A DNA stretch of 64,000 bases from Acidobacteriota bacterium (GCA_003223935.1 QHXQ01000023.1:1-64000); one strand, 5' to 3'. Counted from the stretch's first letter, positions 9,769 to 18,606 are shown. Numbers and translations: made by a program. Notes: generated by a model from the letters alone, not told the origin.

Positions 9769-10023
9769 ATGTCGATGCACCTCGAAGTTCGACCCGAAAT
9801 AGCCGACAAACTGGCCGCTCTCGCCAAAGCCAGAGGCGTGTCGGTGGACAATCTTTTGCAAGAGGTACTCGCCGGTCTGGAACTGCCACAGGATGCGATA
9901 GCCGAACCTTCCTTGGAAGAGTTCGAGCGAGACATGAACGCGCTAGCCGAGGGCTTAGAGCATCTGCCGGTCGGGTATGAGGGGACTTACTCGCGGGAAG
10001 ACATCTACATGGATCATAACTGA
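9769..10023 (+). CDS. antitoxin of a PIN-type toxin-antitoxin pair
   Basis: 84 residues. The N-terminus HLEVRPEIADKLAALAKARG followed by VSVDNLLQEVLAGL is a short DNA-binding-like module seen in VapB-type antitoxins. An acidic C-terminal tail (EEFERDMNALAEGLE, then YSREDIYMDHN) would wrap the toxin. GCAGGAG lies 9 bases before the ATG. Its TGA overlaps an ATG by one base (TGATG), the classic coupled arrangement. The coupled frame, however, is a broken PIN toxin, so this antitoxin now appears to be an orphan. Confidence 0.7.
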   Translation: MSMHLEVRPEIADKLAALAKARGVSVDNLLQEVLAGLELPQDAIAEPSLEEFERDMNALAEGLEHLPVGYEGTYSREDIYMDHN

Positions 10024-10141
10024 TGTATCTTGCGGGCACGAACATCACGGCTCGCGCTTCCTGCTCCGCAGCGATCCCGCTTATCCCGCTATCCGCCAAG
10101 CTGTCCGCATCCTGAAGACCCGCCGCGAACGGTTTTGTTAG
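10023..10141 (+). pseudogene. frameshifted, truncated PIN-domain (VapC-like) toxin
   Basis: The ATG overlaps the antitoxin stop. Frame one reads MYLAGTNITARAS, the first strand of a PIN nuclease (normally MYLxDTNxLLR), but with Gly in place of the catalytic Asp. From 10061 a shifted frame reads LLRSDPAYPAIRQAVRILKT then RRERFC and stops at 10139. Together they cover only the first 40 or so residues of a roughly 130-residue toxin. At least one indel, a missing acidic residue and loss of the rest make it non-functional. Confidence 0.65.
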
Positions 10142-10227
10142 TAGCTCTAAATCTCTACGATGTAGAATGGCCGGGGTGAAAAACTAAGCGGTGTTACAAA
10201 TAGACGCTGGCGGCGAGGTATAATTTG

Positions 10228-10464
10228 ATGAGTAGTGAACTCATGCCCCACAAGGCAGGCGACAGTTGGGTGATTGAAATCCCCGATGAGATGGCACAGG
10301 CAATGGGCGTGTCTTCCGGCTCAGTGGCCGTGCTGCACGCGGCGCAAGGGGCTATTGAGGTGGAGGTGTTACCGCCGCCCTCGCCGGAGTTGGATGAGTC
10401 CGTGCGCCGTATCCATGACAAATATAAGGACGCCTTCGAGGAGATGAAGCGGCTTGGCGACTGA
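10228..10464 (+). CDS. AbrB/MazE-like antitoxin paired with a Doc toxin
   Basis: 78 residues. HKAGDSWVIEIPDEMAQAMG followed by VSSGSVAVLH is a swapped-hairpin AbrB-type DNA-binding module. The C-terminal half (SPELDESVRRIHDKYKDAFE, EMKRLGD) is a helical toxin-binding tail. The ATG at 10228 is preferred to the TTG at 10225. Its end overlaps the Doc frame by 11 bases, so the two are translationally coupled. The product would neutralise the toxin and repress its own promoter. Confidence 0.75.
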   Translation: MSSELMPHKAGDSWVIEIPDEMAQAMGVSSGSVAVLHAAQGAIEVEVLPPPSPELDESVRRIHDKYKDAFEEMKRLGD

Positions 10465-10867
10465 GGAGGCGAACTACGTCACTTTCGCCGAGTCCGTCTT
10501 CCTCCACATCCGTCTGATGAGGCTACTCGGCGAGCGGCGCTACGGCGTCTTCGACCGCGCCCTCGTCGAGTCATCACTAGCCCGCCCGCAACAGGCCGCC
10601 GCATTCGAGGGCGCAGACCTCATACGACAAGCCGCCACGCTCTGCTTCGGACTCATTAAGAATCACCCCTGGGTCGGCGGTAATAAGCGCACCGCAACCG
10701 CCATTACTGACGAGTTCCTTTTCAGGAACGGCTATGAGGTGACGGCGACCCCGGCTGAGACGGTCGAGATGGTGCTCGCCGTCGAAGGCGACCGCTGGGG
10801 AGTGGACGAGGTCGAGGGGTGGCTGCGCGAGAGATCGAAACTAATCTCAGCTCAAAGTCCAGAGTAA
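10454..10867 (+). CDS. doc: Doc/Fic-family death-on-curing toxin
   Basis: 137 residues, the usual Doc length. The Fic core at residues of about 71-85 reads KNHPWVGGNKRTATA, matching HPFxxGNKRT with Trp in place of Phe; His, Gly, Asn, Lys and Arg are all kept. The family member from phage P1 phosphorylates EF-Tu and stops translation. YVTFAESVFLHIRL near the N-terminus and the RALVESSLARPQ segment are also typical. The start is probably TTG at 10454, overlapping the antitoxin by 11 bases. Because the motif is intact and the frame full length, the pair looks functional. Confidence 0.85.
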   Translation: MATEEANYVTFAESVFLHIRLMRLLGERRYGVFDRALVESSLARPQQAAAFEGADLIRQAATLCFGLIKNHPWVGGNKRTATAITDEFLFRNGYEVTATPAETVEMVLAVEGDRWGVDEVEGWLRERSKLISAQSPE

Positions 10868-11135
10868 ACGACTGACAAAAAGAGAGTCCGCGTTCGGGCT
10901 TGCGCCCACGACTAAGCCTCACCCATGTGGGCAGAGGTCTTTTCTTTTCTCCCCGATTTTCATACCAACACATCCAAGTAGATACAAAGTAATACAGGTC
11001 TGTACAAAGCCGCTCAGCTCATAATCAACTCAAAAAGGGCAAAGGGTTACTACCCTTCCTACTACCTCGGATAAAAGTGGCACTACAAAGTGCCATCCAT
11101 CTACTGCTAAGTTGTTGAAGTTAAAGGACTATTGA

Positions 11136-11206
<71 letters not shown>

Positions 11207-11222
11207 GTAAACAGGAATAAAA

Positions 11223-11279
11223 TCGAAAGGCGAAGGGCGAAAGTTTAGAGGCTGTCTCCTTTCGCTCTTCGCCTTTCGA
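11223..11279. repeat. heptamer-built inverted repeat between two tRNA genes
   Basis: Left arm 11223-11243 and right arm 11259-11279 are 21-base reverse complements with one mismatch. The left arm is three near-copies of a 7-mer: CGAAAGG, CGAAGGG, CGAAAGT. It fills the spacer between tRNA-Gly and tRNA-Cys. It is one of eleven such elements in this window, each with a different heptamer. Confidence 0.85.
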
Positions 11280-11288
11280 CTTGAACTT

Positions 11289-11363
11289 TGGAGCGGGAGA
11301 CGAGATTTGAACTCGCGACTTCGACCTTGGCAAGGTCGCACTCTACCACTGAGTTACTCCCGC
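11289..11363 (-). tRNA. tRNA-Gly (GCC), CCA encoded
   Basis: The acceptor stem GCGGGAG/CTCCCGC pairs 11357-11363 with 11293-11299. U73 is followed by an encoded CCA at 11289-11291. The anticodon loop TGCCAAG flanked by GACCT/GGTC gives GCC. The D-arm (AACTCAGTGGTAGAGT) and T-arm (GAGTTCAAATCTC) are canonical. It is transcribed toward tRNA-Cys. Confidence 0.95.
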
Positions 11364-11634
11364 TCGGCGAGGACAATTTTATTGATCGCCGCTCACTTGT
11401 CAAGTCGCCATGAACCCGCCTGCGCGGCATACACCAACATAACCCCGCGGCCGTTGACAATGCCGTCGCGCGCGATTAACTTTTGCGCGTCCGCCTGTAA
11501 CGATCTGCCTGACAAGCCGGAAACTTTGGTACGCTAACGCACGGGCATCGCTGCCTTGCGGTCGGAGAGACCGCCGCAACTGTCGGGCCTGCTGGCCGCT
11601 CGGCGCGCCATGTCAAACATCTGAGGGAACCATT

Positions 11635-14139
11635 ATGCTCACCCGTCGCGCTCTACTTTCGTTCGTCTTTGTCTTGTTGCTTTCGTCTGTGCCGACCTTT
11701 GCACAGTCTTATCGCAAGCCGCCGCAGGCTGTGCTCGACGTGCTCGATGCGCCGGTCACGCCGGTCGCCAACGTCAGCCCGACGGGCGAGTTGATGTTGT
11801 TGGCCACAGGCGTGCGCTATCCGCCGATCAGCGATCTCGCGCAGCCGATGCTCAGGCTCGCGGGCTTGCGCATCAACCCCGTCACGAATGGGCCGCATCG
11901 CAGCCCTTACTTCGTCGCGCTCGCGCTCAAACGCATCGGCGATGGCGCGGAGACGAAAGTTAATTTGCCTGCGGATGCGCATATAGATTTTCCGCAGTGG
12001 AGTCCCGACGGCAAACACTTCGCGTTTATGAACACGACGCCCGCAGGGATCGAGCTTTGGACGGGCGACAGCGCGACGGGGCAGATCAAGCAACTCAAAA
12101 GTGTGCGCGTCAACGCGGTCTATGGCGATCCCGTTCAATGGTTGCCGGACAATCGCACGCTCGTCGTGCAACTTGTGCCGACGACACGCGCGCCGCTTGC
12201 ACCGCCGCCGAGCGTGCCGCGCGAGCCGGTCATACAGGAGAGCACGGGAAGGGCCGGCCCGCTGCCGACCTATGAAGACCTGTTGAAGAACCCTTACGAC
12301 GAAGATCAGTTTGAGTATTACGCGTCTGCGCAGCTTGCGCTCGTTGATACGGCGAGCAGCCAGATGACGAACATCGGCCAACCGGCCATCTTCGAGACGG
12401 TCTCGCCCGCGCCGAACGGCGAACTGCTGCTGACTGCGCGCTTGCGTCGGCCGTTCTCTTATCTCTTTCCGGCGGACGCTTTCCCGAAAGAGGTTGAAGT
12501 GTGGGACATGAAGGGGCAGGTCGTCTATAAGTTGGCGAATCTACCGCTCGCGGATCAAGTGCCGATTGGCGGCGTGCCGGAAGGCGCGCGCGATTACGCT
12601 TGGCGGCCGAGCGCGCCCGCGACGCTCGGCTGGGCTGAAGCGCTCGATAAAGGCAATCCGAAGTTGAAAGTGGCGCATCGTGATCGCGTGTTGATGTTGG
12701 CTGCGCCGTTCAAGGAGCAACCAGTCGAACTCATTCAGACCGAGCAACGCTTCGCCGGCCTACAATGGACTGAACGTGAAGACCTCGCCTTTGTCTCAGA
12801 CTACGACCGCGACACGCGCAAACTCCGCACTATCCTCTTGCACGCAGACACACGCACCGAACAGCCGCGCATCATCTGGAATCGCAATATACAGGATCGC
12901 TACAACGATCCGGGCGCGCTCATGACGCGGCTGTTGCCCAACGGTCATCGCGCGATTATTCAGCACGGCGACGGCATCTACCTCAACGGCACCGGCGCAT
13001 CGCCCGAAGGCGACCGCCCGTTCCTCGACGTGATGAATCTAAAATCGCTCCAAGTCGTGCGTTACTTTCGCAGCGACAGAAAGAGCTACGAAGTACCCAT
13101 CGCGCTTGTGAAAAACGACGTCATGCAGTTCATCACGCGGCGCGAGTCGCCGACCGAGCCGCCGAACTACTTCATACGCACGTCGCTCGCGGCAGTGCAA
13201 GACGTAACGGCGGCTTCTACGCAACAGTCGCCGATGAAAGAGGCGCTTTACGGCTCGGTCGCCAAACCGCTCACAAACTTCCCCGATCCGACGCCGCAAC
13301 TGCGCGGCATCACTAAACGGCTCGTGACCTATCAGCGCAAAGATGGTGTGCCTTGCTCGTTCACGCTCTACCTGCCGCCGGGTTACAAAGAGGGCACACG
13401 GCTACCGACGGTCGTGTGGGCTTATCCGCTCGAATTCAGCGACGCGGCGACGGCGGGCCAAGTCTCCGGTTCGACGCAGCGCTACACGACCATCACGGGG
13501 CCGTCGGAGTTATTCTTCCTGCTCGAAGGTTATGCTGTGCTCGACAACGCGACGATGCCTGTGGTCGGCAACGACCCGGAGAAGGTCAACGACACATACA
13601 TAGATCAGATCGTGATGAGCGCGCAGGCGGCGATTGATAAAGCGGTGGAGCTTGGCGTAACAGACAGGGATCGCGTCGGCGTCGGCGGCCACTCTTACGG
13701 CGCGTTCATGACGGCGAACCTGCTCGCGCATTCCGATCTCTTCCGTGCGGGCGTCGCGCGGAGCGGCGCGTACAATCGCACCTTGACGCCCTTCGGGTTT
13801 CAGAACGAGCGGCGCATTCTCTGGGAAGCGCCGGAACTTTATCTGAAGGTCTCGCCCTTCATGTTCGCCAATAAGATCAACGAGCCGATCCTCTTGATCC
13901 ATGGCGAAGCGGACAACAACACGGGCACGTTCCCGATCCAGTCCGAGCGCATGTACGCGGCGATTCGCGGCACGGGCGGCACTGTCCGCCTCGTCATGCT
14001 CCCGCTCGAAGCGCACGGCTACGCCGCCCGCGAGACCATCGAGCACGTGCTCTACGAGATGATCAACTGGTTCGACAAGTACGTGAAGAACGCGCCGCCG
14101 CGCAGCGCGCAAGAACAGAAAGCCGCGGCGCTGCCGTAA
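11635..14139 (+). CDS. exported S9-family (prolyl-oligopeptidase fold) peptidase, CGEP-like
   Basis: 834 residues with a signal peptide (RRALLSFVFVLLLSSVPTFA before QSYRKPP). Residues of about 30-550 form the beta-propeller gate and residues of about 560-815 the alpha/beta-hydrolase. The nucleophile is Ser687 in GGHSYGAFM. Asp760 in HGEADNN and His794 in LEAHGY complete the triad. Blocks such as GAYNRTLTPFGFQNE and REPVIQESTGRAGPLPTYED are those I associate with the glutamyl endopeptidase (CGEP) branch. It would degrade peptides in the periplasm. It stands alone; a REP-like inverted repeat follows its stop by 11 bases and may end transcription. Confidence 0.92.
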   Translation: MLTRRALLSFVFVLLLSSVPTFAQSYRKPPQAVLDVLDAPVTPVANVSPTGELMLLATGVRYPPISDLAQPMLRLAGLRINPVTNGPHRSPYFVALALKRIGDGAETKVNLPADAHIDFPQWSPDGKHFAFMNTTPAGIELWTGDSATGQIKQLKSVRVNAVYGDPVQWLPDNRTLVVQLVPTTRAPLAPPPSVPREPVIQESTGRAGPLPTYEDLLKNPYDEDQFEYYASAQLALVDTASSQMTNIGQPAIFETVSPAPNGELLLTARLRRPFSYLFPADAFPKEVEVWDMKGQVVYKLANLPLADQVPIGGVPEGARDYAWRPSAPATLGWAEALDKGNPKLKVAHRDRVLMLAAPFKEQPVELIQTEQRFAGLQWTEREDLAFVSDYDRDTRKLRTILLHADTRTEQPRIIWNRNIQDRYNDPGALMTRLLPNGHRAIIQHGDGIYLNGTGASPEGDRPFLDVMNLKSLQVVRYFRSDRKSYEVPIALVKNDVMQFITRRESPTEPPNYFIRTSLAAVQDVTAASTQQSPMKEALYGSVAKPLTNFPDPTPQLRGITKRLVTYQRKDGVPCSFTLYLPPGYKEGTRLPTVVWAYPLEFSDAATAGQVSGSTQRYTTITGPSELFFLLEGYAVLDNATMPVVGNDPEKVNDTYIDQIVMSAQAAIDKAVELGVTDRDRVGVGGHSYGAFMTANLLAHSDLFRAGVARSGAYNRTLTPFGFQNERRILWEAPELYLKVSPFMFANKINEPILLIHGEADNNTGTFPIQSERMYAAIRGTGGTVRLVMLPLEAHGYAARETIEHVLYEMINWFDKYVKNAPPRSAQEQKAAALP

Positions 14140-14150
14140 CGAAAGCGAAT

Positions 14151-14222
14151 CAGAACCGCCTGCGGTAGCGGGCGGGTTTTGGTTGCGGGAGCAGTACCCG
14201 CCCGCTACCGCAGGCAGTTCTG
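14151..14222. repeat. REP-like inverted repeat, copy 1
   Basis: Arms 14151-14177 and 14196-14222 (27 bases each) are reverse complements with one mismatch; the loop is 18 bases. The arm core is CCGCCTGCGGTAGC followed by GGGCGGGT. Each arm can also fold alone through CCGCC/GGCGG. It lies between the convergent S9 peptidase and TIR genes. The same core recurs at 22609-22700 and 50241-50322. Confidence 0.9.
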
Positions 14223-14228
14223 ACAGGT

Positions 14229-16202
14229 TCAGAGCGGCTTGATCTCTGATAGGCCGTAGAGCGTCTCGGCTGAGATGAATGTCCAATCGGTGCTCGCGCG
14301 TTTGACCGCATCGTTGCCCATCTGCAAGACCATGTGACCGAGCGCGCGGCGGACGCGGGTACGCTCCTCAGGCGGCGCGTTGTGTTGTTCGGCCCACGTG
14401 AGCCAACCTTGCGCCGCGTCAATCGCCCACGGCAGCCAGAGAAAGCCGACGCTCTCTTTGCCCGCGTGCGCGCGGTCGGTTTGATCGAGACAGGTAGCGA
14501 CAAACTCGCCCGAACTGGTTGGAAAACTGAAGTCGCGCGTGACGCAGGCGGCAATGTGTTTCGGCATCTGCGCGAGCATGGCGGGCGGGATTGTAACGTT
14601 AGCTTCCGCTTGCGCACGCAACAGCAGCGCGTAGATTTCCAGCGTCAGGCCGTCGAACGTCTCATCCGCGCTTGTGCCACCGCTCCAACCCGGCACATCC
14701 TTCGTCGTATCGTAGTGATTGAGCAACCACTGCGCGGTCTTACGCAGCAACTCATCACGCCGTTCCGCGCTGCCTTCCCACGGCACGTTCGCGCGCTTCA
14801 ACTCCAACAGCGCGAGCAAAGCGAGCGTCGTCGTGTAAGGGTTCGCGTCGCCGGCCTCTGTCTGGCGCGGGAACATGTTCCACCCGCCGTCGTCCAACGG
14901 ACGATAGAGTTTCAAGACCTCCTGCGTGTAAGCCAAGTGCGCGAGCAGGCGTCGGCGTTCCGTGTCGTTCAAGAGACCGGGGCGCGCAAGCGCCGCCGCG
15001 AGCGCGGCCGTCGTCCAGAGCGCCGGCTCGGCCACTGTGTCCGTATCGTCTTGATGCGAAATCCAACCGAACTTGAGCGCGCCCGCTTCGACCGGCACGT
15101 TCGGCTTGAACGGCGTCTCCAGATTAGGGAGCAGCGCATGCAGTTCCGCGTTACTCGCTTCGGGCATGCGGAACATCCCGCACAACGCCTGCGAATGACT
15201 CCACGTCTCAAGGTACAATTTCTCGTTCGGCTTGAGCGACGCTTTGATCCAACCGTCGGGCGTGCGCGCGTGAGTCAAGGAGTCGAATACCTGCCGACGC
15301 AAGGGCACGGCGGCGCGGCGAATCTCTTCCATCTGCGGCACAGGGCGCAGCACAGAAGCGTTGTGCCGATCTATGATCGTCCGCACACGCTCGCCACCCG
15401 GAATACTCCAACCCTTGTCGGCCATCGCCAGATAGACGAAGGCTAACGCGAGCATCAACCCGAACACGCCCGTGCCGATTTTCAACCGCCGCTTGCGTTG
15501 GCGCACCACTTCGCGCTGGCGCAACTCGTCGAAGCCGACGCCGAGTATGCCGGCCAACACTTTGAGCTTAGCGTTCTCGCGCCCGTCCTTATCTTTGCGC
15601 GCGTCGGCCGCAATCGGCTCGGTGTGTTCGTCTGTGAGTTTGCCGTCTGCGCCGACGCGAAAACGTAAAGCGGGCGGGAAACATTCCAAGAGACCAAGCT
15701 CCGGTTTGTCGGTCGCGTTCGGCTCGCCCTCGACGATCAGACACAAGACGCGATCCTCACGCCCCCAAGCCTTGAACTCTTTGATCTCTTCGTTGACCCA
15801 ACGCGAGACGGCCGAACGCGGCGAGCAGATCACGATCAAGATGCGCGACTGCCGCAAAGCCGCTTGGAGCGTGCCGCCGAGATCGAATGAGCCGGGCAAC
15901 TCTTCGCGGTCGCGAAAGACCGGGAAGACGCGCTCGGGCACGGGGCCGTAAAAGCTCGGCCGGCCGATCAAACGGCGCGGCACTTTGTAAGTCTCAAGAC
16001 TCTCGTGCAGCCAGCGCGCCCAAGTCTCGTCCTGATGGCTGTAGCTGATAAAGGCCCAATACTTGTAACCGTCGGCTACGACGGTCTTATTCGGCGGGGC
16101 AGTCTCTTGGCCGTTCGCTTGCTCCATGTTCGGGGGATCAACTTCTCCGGTCAGATGATTGCGATTGCAATAGGCGACGCTCGCGCCACGTATTCTAAAC
16201 AT
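14229..16202 (-). CDS. membrane TIR-domain protein with alpha/alpha-toroid-like C-terminal domain
   Basis: 657 residues. Residues 46-165 are a TIR domain: YKYWAFISYSHQDETWARWL, FPVFRDREELPGS, ILIVICSPRSAVSRWVNEEI (candidate catalytic Glu138/139) and DRVLCLIVEGEPN. A linker with LKVLAGILGVGFDELRQRE and a basic stretch leads to one membrane helix at 242-260. Residues of about 270-657 are helical with alternating repeats and LYRPLDDGGWNMFPR, TTTLALLALLELKRA and WTTAALAAALARPG, resembling an alpha/alpha toroid as in prenyltransferase or terpene-cyclase folds. Topology suggests a cytoplasmic TIR and a periplasmic toroid. The start is ambiguous; Met26 (16127) is equally likely. The gene lies 21 bases after the YraN-like gene. 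Confidence 0.8.
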   Translation of the reverse strand: MFRIRGASVAYCNRNHLTGEVDPPNMEQANGQETAPPNKTVVADGYKYWAFISYSHQDETWARWLHESLETYKVPRRLIGRPSFYGPVPERVFPVFRDREELPGSFDLGGTLQAALRQSRILIVICSPRSAVSRWVNEEIKEFKAWGREDRVLCLIVEGEPNATDKPELGLLECFPPALRFRVGADGKLTDEHTEPIAADARKDKDGRENAKLKVLAGILGVGFDELRQREVVRQRKRRLKIGTGVFGLMLALAFVYLAMADKGWSIPGGERVRTIIDRHNASVLRPVPQMEEIRRAAVPLRRQVFDSLTHARTPDGWIKASLKPNEKLYLETWSHSQALCGMFRMPEASNAELHALLPNLETPFKPNVPVEAGALKFGWISHQDDTDTVAEPALWTTAALAAALARPGLLNDTERRRLLAHLAYTQEVLKLYRPLDDGGWNMFPRQTEAGDANPYTTTLALLALLELKRANVPWEGSAERRDELLRKTAQWLLNHYDTTKDVPGWSGGTSADETFDGLTLEIYALLLRAQAEANVTIPPAMLAQMPKHIAACVTRDFSFPTSSGEFVATCLDQTDRAHAGKESVGFLWLPWAIDAAQGWLTWAEQHNAPPEERTRVRRALGHMVLQMGNDAVKRASTDWTFISAETLYGLSEIKPL

Positions 16203-16223
16203 CTAAACACGCCAACGCCAATT

Positions 16224-16760
16224 TTAGTCAACGTATGCGTCGGCCCAACTGCGCTTGCGAAATTTCGCGTCCGTCCAGAAGCTGCGCAGTAGTTCGACGC
16301 GGGGCATCGGCTCGGCCACCTCTTCGGTCGGTTCGGGTAGGACGACGCTGACCACATCATAGCGGTAAGGCGCGCCCGTGAGATTGAACATGCGCCGATA
16401 GACGCGTGCGGCGCGCGCAACCTGTCTCTGCTTGCGCAGGTCAACGTTGGCTTCGGGCGCGGCGAACCAGTCGGAGCGGCGCGTCTTCACTTCCACGAAA
16501 CAGAGCGTCGCGCCCTCGTAAGCGATCAGATCGATCTCGGCATTGACAACTGCGCCGCGTCTATTGCGACCCACCGGCAACTTGAAATTCGCCGCCACCA
16601 ACTCGTAGCCCGCGCGCACCAGATGAGCCGCCGCATAAGTCTCGCCCTGCTGACCCAAAGCCAAGTGGGCCGCAAGTTCAGACGACGGCGCAGCGTCCGT
16701 CTGTGTGGCCGGGCGACCGAGTGCTGCGCGCACGCGAGTGATGAGTTGAGATCGTTTCAT
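16224..16760 (-). CDS. YraN/UPF0102-family nuclease-like protein
   Basis: 178 residues from the ATG at 16760 (a longer frame begins at 16799). The core reads LGQQGETYAAAHLVRAGYEL, then AEIDLIAYEG and LCFVEVKTRRSD, the E...EIDLI...FVEVKTR pattern of UPF0102, a restriction-endonuclease-like fold. QRQVARAARVYRR follows as usual. The N-terminal 45 residues and the C-terminal 20 are extra relative to the roughly 120-residue minimal family. The family is linked to DNA uptake and processing, but the activity is poorly defined. It is upstream of the TIR gene on the same strand and 21 bases from it, so the two are likely cotranscribed. Confidence 0.85.
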   Translation of the reverse strand: MKRSQLITRVRAALGRPATQTDAAPSSELAAHLALGQQGETYAAAHLVRAGYELVAANFKLPVGRNRRGAVVNAEIDLIAYEGATLCFVEVKTRRSDWFAAPEANVDLRKQRQVARAARVYRRMFNLTGAPYRYDVVSVVLPEPTEEVAEPMPRVELLRSFWTDAKFRKRSWADAYVD

Positions 16761-16914
16761 CTTTGCGCCGGGCCGGCGCGCAAAGGCCGTCTTGCGCACG
16801 GTGCGGCGCGCGTAGCTTATAGATATTGGGCGCGGCGCTGCAAGTGATCGGCAGGCAAACGCACAAACAACTGAGCCGCGCCCTCAGTTCAAACGCAGCC
16901 GCGCGGTGCTCGTG

Positions 16915-18606
16915 TTACTGCACGGACGGTGGGCGGAAACGTGGCGGTGGCGGACGGTCGCCGTTTGGCGGCGGCGGCGGGCGGTCGCCATCGGGCGGCG
17001 GAAGGCGCTCTTCTTCGGGCGGAGGCGCTTGCTTTTTATGAAGCGTCTCGGCGAGATGCGCGTCATCTTGAGCAGCGCTATTGTTGCTGGGCTGCGGCCC
17101 CGCTCTTTGTATGACAAGACCTGTACCATCTGCCGTCCCAAGTGTCGCAGGGGCATTGGCCTCACTGGCCTGCGCGTTGCCGCCGCTCGCATTGTTAGCG
17201 CGCGTCGCACCGGCGTCGCTGGATTGGGATTGGGTGGAGGTCGTCGGCGCTTCGCTGGCAGCGCGTGTGGTAGAGGGTTGAATCTGCGCCGGTGCGGACT
17301 CCGAATAAGTGTTCTGTGATGCGCCAGCAGGCTGTGCCTGCGTTGTCGCGGGCGTGCCCGACTGCGCGTTCGTGGACGAATCGAGCGGCGTTCCGACTTC
17401 TGAAGCAGAGTTGACCGAAGGCTTGTCGCTGCGCTGTGTGAAAGTGTAGGCGACGACGGCGCAAGCGACGAGCAGTAGGACGACGGCCACGCCGAGCAGC
17501 TTAACGGGCGACGTGCGTGCGTACGGCGTTGGCCGCATGTGCGTTGCCGTTGCGGTGTGAGCTTTGACAGGGCGTCGGGCTGCGCTTTGTGTGACTTCAA
17601 CAAGAGTCGTCTCATCAGACGAAGATGCGGTCTGACGTTGTGTTGCGGTGCGCACGCCGATGGTGGCCTGCGACTCGTCATGCGCTTGTGCCGGCAACGT
17701 CACCGTCATCTCATCGGTGGCAGACTGATCTGCTTTGAAACTGCTGGCGGCGGACGTTGGCCGTGCGTCGAGTGCCAAGCCACGCGACGCTTGCCGCAGT
17801 GCATCGCGCATCGCTGCGGCTGTCGGCGGCCGCAGCGCGGCCTTTTGCGCCAATGCGCGTTGGATGACCCGGCTGATCGCTTCGGAGACTTGTGTGTGCG
17901 CGAGATGTGCAGGCCTGAGCGGGTCGGGTTGATTATTGATGATGGCGCTGGCGCGCGTCAGCGCATCAACCGGGACTTTGCCGGTCAATAGGTGATACAA
18001 AGTCGCGGCGAGCGAGTAGAGGTCGCTGCGTGCGTCCGTGCCCGTGCCTTGAATCTGTTCGAGCGGCGCGTAATGGCGCGAGTAACCGAAGACGCTGGCC
18101 GTCATGTGCGCGCGCGTCTCTGTCGTCGCCCCTTTCGCCAGCCCGAAGTCGAGCAGCACGATCTGGCCGCGCGTGGTCAACTTCAGATTCTGCGGCTTGA
18201 TGTCGCGATGTACGACGGGCGGCTCGTGCGTGTGCAGGTAATCCAAGGCGTCGAGCAGTTCGTCGGCCCAACGCAATACGTCGGCGAGCGGGAACGGGCC
18301 GCTGCGCTCTTCCAAAAGCGCCGAGAGATCATCGCCGACGATGTACTCCATGACGAGGAACTGGCCGTTGCCTTCGATGAAGTGGTCGCTGACTTTGGGG
18401 AGCGCAGCGTGGCGCAGGTGATTTAAGAGTTGCGCCTCACGCTCGAAGGCTTTGCGCAGGGTCGGATCGTCAAAGAAGGTCTGCTTGATGGCGACGGTGC
18501 TGTGAAAGCGTTCGTCCGTTGCGACATAGACCGCGCCCATACCGCCTTGGCCGATCAGTTTGACCACACGATAGCGGTCTTGGAGCAGCGTGCCGGATTC
18601 GATCAT
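16915..18606 (-). CDS. membrane Ser/Thr protein kinase with Pro-rich exported tail
   Basis: 563 residues. The kinase domain covers residues 12-275: glycine loop IGQGGMGAVY, Lys41 in AIKQ, HRDIKPQN with catalytic Asp135, and DFGLA at 153-157. One membrane helix (LLGVAVVLLLVACAVVAYTF) near residue 375 is followed by a low-complexity Ser/Thr/Gln/Ala tail. The C-terminus is strongly Pro-rich (PPPEEERLPPPDGDRPPP). It is a PknB-like architecture without PASTA repeats. The tail may contact the cell wall or outer envelope. It is upstream of the YraN-TIR genes on the same strand, with a 154-base gap that shows nothing distinct. Confidence 0.93.
   Translation of the reverse strand: MIESGTLLQDRYRVVKLIGQGGMGAVYVATDERFHSTVAIKQTFFDDPTLRKAFEREAQLLNHLRHAALPKVSDHFIEGNGQFLVMEYIVGDDLSALLEERSGPFPLADVLRWADELLDALDYLHTHEPPVVHRDIKPQNLKLTTRGQIVLLDFGLAKGATTETRAHMTASVFGYSRHYAPLEQIQGTGTDARSDLYSLAATLYHLLTGKVPVDALTRASAIINNQPDPLRPAHLAHTQVSEAISRVIQRALAQKAALRPPTAAAMRDALRQASRGLALDARPTSAASSFKADQSATDEMTVTLPAQAHDESQATIGVRTATQRQTASSSDETTLVEVTQSAARRPVKAHTATATHMRPTPYARTSPVKLLGVAVVLLLVACAVVAYTFTQRSDKPSVNSASEVGTPLDSSTNAQSGTPATTQAQPAGASQNTYSESAPAQIQPSTTRAASEAPTTSTQSQSSDAGATRANNASGGNAQASEANAPATLGTADGTGLVIQRAGPQPSNNSAAQDDAHLAETLHKKQAPPPEEERLPPPDGDRPPPPPNGDRPPPPRFRPPSVQ

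Noticed and set aside
11070..11100. Small hairpin TGGCACT/AGTGCCA near 11079-11096
   Set aside because: A 7-bp stem with a short loop and no T-run, too weak to call a terminator for the Doc locus or the tRNA-Cys transcript.
11223..11279. CRISPR array at the tandem heptamers
   Set aside because: Units are 7 bases without spacers and form inverted arms; no cas genes in the window.
13510..14286. A 258-residue minus-strand open frame
   Set aside because: Antisense to the catalytic domain of the S9 peptidase and running through the REP-like repeat.
14334..15446. A 370-residue plus-strand open frame
   Set aside because: Antisense to the TIR protein; Arg-rich composition without motifs, typical of shadow frames.
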